Positions 1 through 5,323 of a stretch of DNA of 5,323 bases are shown here, piece by piece. This DNA is from Enhygromyxa salina (GTDB lineage: Bacteria > Myxococcota_A > Polyangia > Nannocystales > Nannocystaceae): positions 1 to 5,323 of the forward strand of contig NZ_JMCC02000207.1 of NCBI RefSeq assembly GCF_000737335.2. Direction: 5' to 3'. Under the pieces are notes generated by a model. That model had not been told where the DNA came from and did not search any database. It saw only the letters and a list, made by a program, of their open reading frames with translations. The translations under genes and the position numbers were made by a program. Each line of letters begins with the position of its first letter. Position 1 is the stretch's first letter.

Positions 1-3000
1 TGCGCGAGGGCGCCGTCTACGTGGTCACCGGTGCCCGCGGGGCGATCGGTCGGGTGCTGTGCGAGCACCTCGCGCGGCGCTACCGGGCCAAGCTGGTGTT
101 GCTCGGGCGCAGCAGCGCCGAGGCCGAGGTCGCGGCGCTCGAGCGTCTCGGCGGTCGAGCCCTGGCGGTGCAGGCCGACGTCTCGAAGCGGGGCGAGCTC
201 GCGGCCGCGCTCGACGCTGCGCGTCGCCACTTCGGGGCCATCCATGGCGTGTTCCACCTCGCCGGGTCCGCCGACGACAGCCGGGCGAGCGCGGGTGATC
301 AAGCTCGGTTCGCGGCGGTGCTCGCGGCCAAGACGCGGGGCCTCGCGCTCCTCGATCAGCTCACGCGCACCGACGCGCTCGAGCTGTTCGTCGTGTTCTC
401 CTCGCTGTCCTCGCTGATCGGCGACTTTGGGGCGGCCAGCTACGCGACGGCCAACCGCTTCGCCGACCTCTACATCCAGCGGCGCGCGAGCTGGGCGCGA
501 GCCGGCGAGCGTCGCGGTCGCAGCGTGGCGCTGGCCTGGCCGCTGTGGTCCGTGGGCGGCGTCGACGAGCTCGTCACGTCAGCCGAGCGCGCGGCCTACG
601 AGCGCCGCAGCGGCATGGGGGCGCTCGACGCCCAGCAGGGCCTGGCGTTGTTCGAGGCCGCGCTGGGCATGGACCGGCCGTGGCTGGTGCCCGCGTGGGG
701 CCACGTGGGGAGCCTCGACGCGGCGCTCAGCCCGGCGCGCGCTGCCCGAGCGAGCCGCGAGGCGCCCGCGCCTGCGAACCAACAAGCCACGAAACCACCC
801 GCGCAACAACGGGGAGCTGGGGCCCCGCGGCCGCCGGCCGGCGACCCGAGCCGAGACACGCGGCGGCGGCTCGTCCTCCACCTCTGCGAGGTGCTCTCGA
901 CCGTGCTCAAGCTGCCGCCGGGGCGCCTCGACAGCCGCGTCCCGCTCGAGGACTACGGCATGGACTCGGTCCTGGTCATGGAGTCCAACGCGCTGCTCGA
1001 GCGCGACTTCCCCGGGCTGCGCGGGACCGTGTTCTTCGAGTTCCGCAGCGTCGACGAGCTCGCGGAGCACCTGCTCGAGGCTCACGCCTCGGCCGTGGCC
1101 GAGCGCTTCGCGGATGCACAGTCGCCACAGTTGCCACAGCCCTCGCCGCAGCCCTCGACGCAGCCGCCACAGGCCACGCTCGCGCGGGCGAGCGCCGAGC
1201 CGCGCCGGGCCGTACAGGCGAACACCGACGAGCCCGTGGCGATCATCGGCCTCGCGGGTCGCTACCCCAAGGCCCGCGACCTCGATGAGTTTTGGGCCAA
1301 CCTCCTCGCCGGCCGCGATTGCGTGACCGAGATCCCGAGCGAGCGCTGGGACGTCGACGCCCTGTTCGACGCCGACCCGACCGCTCCAGGGCGCAGCTAC
1401 GGGCGCTGGGGCGGCTTCCTCGACGAGGTCGCGGCGTTCGACTCGTTGTTCTTCCAGATCTCGCCCAAGCAGGCCCGGGCCATGGATCCGCAAGAGCGCT
1501 TGTTCCTCGAGAGCGCTTGGTCGGCGCTCGAGAACGCGGGCTACTCGGCCTCGAGCTTGCCCGCGCCGCGCTTTGGGGGGCAGGGCCGCGACGTCGGCGT
1601 GTTCGTTGGCGTGATGTGGGGCGACTACGCGGTGCTCGCTGCGGAGGAGTCGGTTCGCGGCAACCATCAGGTGGTGCTCGCCAACCGCTCGTCGATCGCC
1701 AACCAGGTCTCTTACTTCGGCGACTTCCGCGGCCCGAGCGTCGTCATCGACACGGCTTGCTCGGCCTCGCTCGTCGCCGTCCACCAGGCCTGCGAGAGCC
1801 TCCGGCGGGGCGAGTGCAGCTACGCGATCGCGGGCGGCGTCAACGTCTCGGTCCACCCGGACAAGTATGTGCACCTGAGCCGCAAGACCATGCTCTCACC
1901 CGACGGACGCTGCCGCGCGTTCGGGGCCGACGCCAGCGGCTACGTGCCCGGTGAGGGCGTGGGCGCGGTCGTGCTCAAGCGGCTGTCCGAGGCCGTGCGC
2001 GACGGAGACACGATCCACGCGGTGATCCGTGCGACGGCCGTCAACCACGGCGGGCGCACGAGCGGCTTCACCGTGCCCAACCCCCACGCGCAGCAGGCTC
2101 TCGTCGAGCAGGCCCTGGCCAGCGCCGGGATCGACGCGCGGACGATCGGCTGCGTCGAGGCCCACGGGACCGGGACCTCGCTCGGCGATCCGATCGAGCA
2201 CACCGGCCTCGCCCAGGCCTTCGCCAAGCACACCGACGAGCTCGGTTTTTGTGCCCTCGGATCGGTCAAGTCGGCGATCGGCCACCTCGAGGGGGCGGCC
2301 GGTATCGCCGGACTGACCAAGGTCGCGCTGCAGCTGCGCGAGCGCGTGCTGCTGCCGACGCTCCACGCCGAGCGGCTCAACCCGCTCATCGATTTTGCGA
2401 GCTCGCCGTTTCGAGTCCAGCGCGAGGCGGCGCCGTGGCCCGAGGGTCGCGACGCAGCGGGCAGGCTGGTCCCGCGCCGGGCCGCCGTCAGCTCGTTCGG
2501 CGCGGGCGGGACCAACGCTCACGTGATCGTCGAGGAGTACCTCGCGCCGGCCGAGGCCCGCGCGACGACCGGGCCCGAGCTGATGCTGGTCTCGGCCCGC
2601 GACGAGGACCGGCTGCGCAGCTACGCTGCGGCGATCGGCGCGGCCTTGGAACGTCACGCCGAGCGCGGGCTCCCGGGTGGGCTCGCCGATGTCGGCTACA
2701 CGCTGCGCGTCGGTCGGGAGCCCCTGACCGAGCGCCTGGCCTTCGTCGCCAGCGATCTCGCCAGCGCAGCCGCGACCTTCGCGGCCTTCGGTCGCGGCGA
2801 GGACCGGGCCGAGATCGTTCACGGACGCGTCCCCGCGCGGCCGCCCCTGGCCGACATGTTGACGGCGAGCACCGGCGGCGCCGAATTTCTCGCCGCCCAG
2901 ATCCGCGCCGGCAACCTGGAGCTGCTGGCGCGGATGTGGGTCAGCGGCGTCAGCCTCGACTGGACCGAGGTCGACAATCTCGAGCAGGGGCGCGAGCGGG

Positions 3001-5323
3001 GCCCCAAGCGCGTGCCCTTGCCCACGTACCCGTTCGAGCGCGTCCGCCACTGGATCGAGCGGGGCCCGAAGCCGGCTCGACCGCTGGCGGTCGAGGCCGA
3101 GGTCGAGGCCGAGCGCGAGCAGGCGAGGGTCTGGCGCCGGCAGCTCGACGCGCGCGAGCCGGTGCTCCGCGATCATGTCGTCGACGGGCGCGCGATCCTC
3201 CCGGGCGTCGGCCACCTCGATCTCGTCGCCGAGGCCTGCGGCGGCCTCAACGGCCGGGTGTTCGCCGATGTCCGCTGGCTCCGGCCGCTGAGCATCGCGG
3301 TCGAGGGCGGTCCCGGGCTCGGGCAGTGCGAGGTCGAGCTCGATCGACGAGGCTACGAGCTGCGCGGTTCGAGCGGCGAGCTGTGCTCGCAGGGGCGGCT
3401 CATCGACGGTGGCGCGCGTCCGCCCGCGCTCGCCGTCGAGCGGCTGCAGGGCGCGCTCGAGCGTGGGCCAGCCGGGCCCGCCTTCTACGCCATGCTCGAC
3501 GGCATGGGCCTGCACTATGGGCCCTTCTTCCGTCGGGTCGAGCAGCTGTGGGTCGGGGACCACGAGGTCCTCGCGCGCCTCGGCCCGGCGACGGTCGAGG
3601 CCAAGCACGCCTTGCACCCGGGGGTCCTCGACGCCGCCTTGCACTGCTTCGCGGCGGTGCTGGTCCGCGCTCGCTCGGCTCAGGCGCGACCGATGCTGCC
3701 CTTCGCGGTCGACCGCGTCGAGCTGTTCGGTCCGGTGCCCACGCGGGGCTGGGTCCACGTCCGCGAGACCGGCCCGGCTCGCTGCGAGCTCAGCCTCGCC
3801 GACCCGAGTGGGGCCGTCCAGGTCCGCTTCGTCGGGCTCAGCTACCGCGAGGCCAAGTTCGGCGCGAGCGCGGCGGACACCGCGATCAGCTGCCGGCCGC
3901 GGTGGATCGCCCGCCCGGCCAAGGACCGGGCGGAGCCGGTCGGGCGCGTGCTGCTGGTCGGGCAGGGGCTCGACGGAGCGCTCGCCGTCGGCATCGAGCG
4001 GGCCCACGGCGGCGCCGAGCTCGTGCGCCTCGAGATCGGGGCCGGGGGCTTCGAGGCCGCGTCCCTCGATGCGCGCCTGGCCGAGCGCGTTGCGCCCGAG
4101 CTCGTCTACTTCATCGCGCCGACGGGCCCCGCAGCGATCGAGGACCGCGCGGCCTTGCGCGGGTGGATGGATCGGACCGTGGTCGCGCTGTTCGAGCTGG
4201 TCCGCGCGCTCGATCGTCGCGGCGTCGTGGCCGGTGGGCTGCGGCTGAAGGTCGTGACGAGTGACGTCTATCCGTTCTCGGCTGGCGAGCCCTCGTGCCC
4301 CTGGTCGGCCGGGCTCGTCGGCCTCGCCATGGTCCTCGCCAAAGAGCTGCCGAGCCTCCAGGTCGGGCTCGTCGACGTCCGCAGCTCGGAGCACGCAGAG
4401 GTGGCGGCGCAGGTCGTGGCCGAGCCCGCGTGGCCGCGGACCACACCGGTGTGCCTGCGCGGAGGGGCGCGGTGGGAGCGGGTGCTCGAGCGCGTCGAGC
4501 TCGACCACGCCGAGGTCCCGCTGCGGCGCGGCGGCGTGTACATGATCATCGGCGGGCTCGGGACGGTGGGTCGTGACACCTGCCGCTACCTCGCCGAGCG
4601 CTACGCCGCGAAGCTCGTGATCGTCGGGCGATCCTCGCTCGACGCGGGCCGCCGGGCGCAGCTGGCCGAGCTCGAGGCCGCGGGTGCCGAGCTGCGCTAC
4701 CTCGCGCTCGACGCGACCGAGCCCGCGGCGATCGCCCGGGCCGTGGACGAGGCCAAGCAGGCGTTTGGCGCCCTCCACGGGGTCATCCACGCGGCCATGG
4801 TCCTGGTCAAGCAGGTGGCGCGCGAGCTCGACGAGACCCAGCTGCGCGCGGCGCTCGAGTCCAAGGCGGACTCGACCTGGGCGCTGCTGAGCGCCCTGCG
4901 TCGCGAGCCCCTCGACTTCGCGCTGTTCTACTCGTCGGGGGTCGCGTTCGAGGGCAACCACGGCCAGGCCGGCTACGCGGCGGGCTGCACCTTCGCCGAC
5001 GCGCTCGCGCTGGACATGGCGGATCGCGTCGGGTTTCCGATCCGCGTGCTCAACTTGGGGTACTGGCACGCGGGCGGTGACCGCGAGCGCGAGCGCGTGC
5101 TCGAGCGTCTCGCCGCCGCAGGTATTCGCCCGCTCTCGGCCCGCCAGGGCATGGCCGCGGTCGAGGGGCTGCTCGCGGGTCCGTTGCGCCAGATCCTCAC
5201 CGTCGACGCCGACGAGCACATCCTCACCAACCTTGGGGTCGCGGCCGGGCCCGCGCTCGAGCTGCTTCCGGCCGGACCCGCGCTCGGGCTGCTCGCGGCC
5301 GGGCCCGAGCTGCGCTTCGATCA
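1..5323 (+). CDS. Modular type I polyketide synthase, trans-AT type, internal fragment (...KR-ACP-KS-DH-KR...)
   Basis: A multidomain cytoplasmic enzyme that builds a polyketide chain on phosphopantetheine arms by repeated malonyl condensation and beta-carbon processing. The frame with codons from position 3 is open across the entire window (1773 codons), so the gene is partial at both ends. Its translation reads without a break through KR catalytic half, ACP, KS, AT-less linker, DH and full KR. No AT motif (GHSxG) is visible, so extender units must come from a separate acyltransferase, as known for trans-AT synthases. All catalytic motifs checked are intact except one KR2 position (Cys for Asn at residue 1662). 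No frameshift is seen. Other long frames on both strands are by-products of extreme GC3. The specific product and gene name cannot be recognised. Confidence is very high for a PKS and high for the trans-AT class. Confidence 0.97.
3..730 (+). other. Ketoreductase domain KR1, catalytic subdomain (upstream module; structural half off-window)
   Basis: NADPH-dependent reduction of the beta-keto group on the preceding module's ACP to a hydroxyl. The Rossmann nucleotide-binding loop is at residues 10-16 (GARGAIG, preceded by Thr rather than the usual Gly). The SDR catalytic set is complete: Lys110, Ser134 (in FSSLSSLIGDFG), Tyr147 and Asn151 (YATAN), with the normal Ser-Tyr spacing of 13 and Tyr-Asn spacing of 4. 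The stereo-diagnostic segment reads ADD (residues 90-92), keeping the Asp of the LDD motif that marks B-type KRs, so a D-configured hydroxyl is predicted. The domain closes with WPLWSVGG and LVPAWG, phrases I associate with trans-AT KRs. The structural subdomain must lie upstream. Whether that module also has a DH or other domain cannot be seen. Confidence 0.93.
731..860 (+). other. KR1-ACP interdomain linker, Ala/Pro/Gln-rich
   Basis: About 43 residues with no recognisable fold, rich in Ala, Pro, Gln and Arg (for example NQQATKPPAQQ). Codons here (AAC CAA CAA, ACG AAA CCA, CAA CAA) are less GC-biased than in the flanking domains, which fits relaxed constraint in a flexible tether. It lets the carrier protein swing between KR1 and the downstream KS. 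Confidence 0.75.
861..1085 (+). other. Acyl carrier protein domain (ACP)
   Basis: Carries the growing chain as a thioester on a 4'-phosphopantetheine arm. The attachment serine is Ser322 in the motif YGMDSV (residues 318-323), matching the GxDS signature. It is preceded by a helix ending in VLKLPPGRLDSRVPLEDYG and followed by the helix VLVMESNALLERDFP, then VFFEFRSVDELAEHLLEAH. The last segment resembles the FFEYxTxxxLAxyL wording usual in trans-AT ACPs. Its length, about 75 residues, is normal. It is a single ACP, with no tandem duplicate. The conserved Trp of the beta-branching ACP class is not apparent after the serine (VLVMES), so beta-branching is not indicated, although I judge this only by eye. 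It serves the module ending in KR1 and passes its chain to the following KS. Confidence 0.95.
1119..1172 (+). repeat. Pro-Gln-rich degenerate repeat in the ACP-KS linker
   Basis: Eighteen codons (residues 373-390) encode Gln at intervals of 3 or 4 residues separated by Pro/Ser/Thr/Leu, reading QSPQLPQ then PSPQPSTQPPQ. At the DNA level CCACAG recurs three times, at 1125, 1134 and 1167, and a 12-base CCCTCGxCGCAG unit occurs twice in tandem, at 1140 and 1152. This is a low-complexity, extended and flexible linker inside the longer tether (about 1086-1229) between ACP and KS. Its pattern suggests expansion by slippage or unequal exchange. No enzymatic role is expected. Confidence 0.8.
1230..2540 (+). 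other. Ketosynthase domain (KS), complete, trans-AT-like
   Basis: Catalyses decarboxylative Claisen condensation of the upstream acyl chain with a malonyl-ACP. It spans residues 410-846 (about 437 aa, normal), from EPVAIIGLAGRYP to FGAGGTNAHVIVEEY. The catalytic triad is complete: Cys586 in DTACSASL, His721 in EAHGTGT and His761 in SAIGHLEGAAG. The spacings of 135 and 40 residues are those of active KSs, so this is not a non-elongating KS lacking its second His. The active-site motif has Ala where CSS is more usual, a common variant. The segment RTSGFTVPNPHAQ is characteristic of trans-AT KSs. Trans-AT KS clades track the beta-carbon state delivered by the preceding module, here expected to be a beta-hydroxyl if no upstream DH acts. 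I cannot assign the clade by eye. Confidence 0.96.
2541..3060 (+). other. Post-KS linker domain lacking an acyltransferase (AT-less site)
   Basis: About 173 residues between KS and DH. It starts with a segment like ELMLVSARDEDRLRSYAAAI, then LADVGYTLRVGREPLTERLAFVASDL, then LARMWVSGVSLDW, and closes with RVPLPTYPFERVRHWIE (LPTYPF at residues 1006-1011, Trp1017). This matches the conserved KS-side adaptor of trans-AT synthases, in which the AT core is absent. No GHSxG nucleophile motif or AT-sized stretch (about 300 aa) is present. In this family the remnant packs on the KS and has been discussed as a possible docking surface for the free-standing AT. It is shown here only by sequence pattern. 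Confidence 0.9.
3110..3860 (+). other. Dehydratase domain (DH)
   Basis: Removes water from the beta-hydroxyacyl-ACP to give an alpha,beta-alkene. It has the double-hotdog layout. The first-hotdog catalytic His1058 lies in HVVDGRAILPG, matching HxxxGxxxxP (Gly1062, Pro1067). The YGPFF structural motif begins at Tyr1172 in GLHYGPFFRRVEQLWVG, and the second catalytic residue Asp1210 lies in HPGVLDAALH (DxxxH). LPFAVDRVELFGP follows, as in active DHs. His-to-Asp spacing is 152 residues. Nothing essential is missing, so activity is expected. It sits directly after the AT-less linker and before KR2, the usual KS-DH-KR order. DH-like folds in trans-AT synthases can also act as pyran synthases or double-bond shifters. 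The intact Asp argues against a shifting-only domain. Confidence 0.94.
3888..4518 (+). other. KR2 structural subdomain
   Basis: Truncated Rossmann-like half that stabilises the catalytic half and binds no cofactor. It begins at CRPRWIARPA (Trp1301) and runs through VGRVLLVGQG, PELVYFIAP, LRLKVVTSDVYPFSAG, PWSAGLVGLAMVLAKELPSLQVGLVDV and GGARWERVLERVEL. The last blocks match the typical end of a KR structural subdomain. It lacks a complete GxGxxG, as expected. It is about 210 residues, a length I would expect for the family. No extra domain (methyltransferase or enoylreductase) interrupts KR2 between the halves. Confidence 0.88.
4519..5205 (+). other. KR2 catalytic subdomain with Cys in place of the usual Asn
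   Basis: NADPH-dependent reduction of the beta-keto group made by this module's KS. The nucleotide loop GGLGTVG is at residues 1517-1523. Lys1621, Ser1645 (in FYSSGVAFEGNHGQAGY) and Tyr1658 are in place with standard Ser-Tyr spacing. The residue four after Tyr, usually Asn, is Cys1662 (YAAGCTFADALA). The stereo segment reads LVK (1601-1603) instead of LDD, so the B-type Asp is absent. The A-type Trp before the Tyr is also absent (Glu1650 there). An L-configured alcohol is the simplest prediction but is uncertain. I recall YAAGCTF as a recurring wording in trans-AT KRs that end with a phrase like NLGYW, so it may mark a subfamily rather than damage. The domain is followed by a repetitive linker. 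Confidence 0.92.
5241..5315 (+). repeat. In-frame 27-bp tandem repeat (2.8 copies) after KR2
   Basis: Copy 1 at 5241-5267 and copy 2 at 5268-5294 are 27-bp, nine-codon units encoding AAGPALELL and PAGPALGLL. They differ at only a few bases. Copy 3 at 5295-5315 has lost six bases (the Ala-Leu codon pair) and reads AAGPELR. All copies keep the reading frame. They lie just beyond the KR2 fold, so they form the start of a post-KR linker rather than part of the enzyme. The pattern fits recent slippage or unequal exchange in GC-rich DNA. The repeat may continue past the window edge only if the sequence after ELRFD resumes it, which cannot be seen. Confidence 0.85.

Noticed and set aside
960..962. 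In-frame ATG codons (for example at 960) as a gene start
   Set aside because: They fall inside folded domains (this one is the Met of the ACP GMDS motif) and the frame is continuous upstream, so none is a plausible translation start.
427..1326. 299-codon plus-strand frame over KR1, ACP and KS
   Set aside because: Ser/Arg/Ala-rich shifted-frame translation without a domain. The ACP GMDS motif and KR active site lie in the other frame.
1749..1772. KS active-site motif DTACSASL as an inactive or decarboxylase-only KS
   Set aside because: The nucleophile Cys586 is present and both His residues are in place with normal spacing. Ala after CS is a tolerated variant, so there is no case for inactivity.
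579..1874. 431-codon open frame on the minus strand
   Set aside because: Same codon-mirror effect, ending at the in-frame sense TCA codon at 579. The sense strand here encodes KR1, ACP and KS.
2541..3060. Possible degenerate acyltransferase between KS and DH
   Set aside because: Too short for an AT, with no GHSxG and no AT active-site His motif. It fits the standard post-KS adaptor of trans-AT synthases rather than a decayed AT.
2249..4264. 671-codon plus-strand frame offset from the PKS frame
   Set aside because: The translation is Arg/Ala/Gly-rich noise typical of a shifted frame in high-GC DNA. It overlaps KS, DH and KR2 motifs that read cleanly in the main frame.
1896..5219. 1107-codon open frame on the minus strand
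   Set aside because: It is exactly codon-in-phase with the PKS frame and open only because the sense strand avoids TTA, CTA and TCA. Its translation is low-complexity (Arg, Asp, Leu, Gly, Ala) with no recognisable domain, while the sense strand encodes intact KS, DH and KR motifs throughout.

Overview
The whole window is the inside of one very large plus-strand gene. A single frame (codons starting at position 3, 6, 9 and so on) stays open for all 1773 complete codons. It has no stop and no natural start, so both gene ends lie outside the window. The product is part of a modular type I polyketide synthase. Residue numbers below count from the codon at position 3.

Layout: (1) 3-~730, the catalytic half of a ketoreductase (KR1) ending an upstream module; (2) ~730-860, a Pro/Ala/Gln-rich linker; (3) ~861-1085, one acyl carrier protein (ACP); (4) ~1086-1229, a second linker with a Pro-Gln-rich repeat; (5) ~1230-2540, a complete ketosynthase (KS) that opens the next module; (6) ~2541-3060, a post-KS linker domain where an acyltransferase would sit in a cis-AT synthase, with no acyltransferase present; (7) ~3110-3860, a dehydratase (DH) with all its motifs; (8) ~3890-5200, a second ketoreductase (KR2) with structural and catalytic halves; (9) 5241-5315, a short tandem repeat at the start of the next linker. 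The visible order is ...KR-ACP | KS-DH-KR..., and the ACP of the second module must lie downstream.

The missing acyltransferase, the KS motif at residues 688-697 followed by PNPHAQ, the LPTYPF end of the post-KS linker, and KR wording such as FSSLSSLIGDFG all fit the trans-acyltransferase (trans-AT) class, in which a separate malonyl transferase loads the ACPs. Read in order, KR1 should make a beta-hydroxyacyl chain on the ACP. The KS then condenses it with a malonyl unit, KR2 reduces the new beta-keto group, and the DH removes water to leave an alkene. The metabolite cannot be named from this fragment.

The DNA is very GC-rich (roughly 70% by eye), with almost all third codon positions G or C. 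In the main frame I find no TTA or CTA codon and only two TCA codons. With a trans-AT synthase, this suggests a high-GC bacterium with a large secondary metabolism, most plausibly a myxobacterium (Myxococcota). That host call is inference. There are no RNA genes, mobile elements, promoters, terminators or CRISPR arrays, because there is no intergenic DNA. The most unusual points are KR2's replaced catalytic-loop residue and stereo motif, and the two repetitive linkers.
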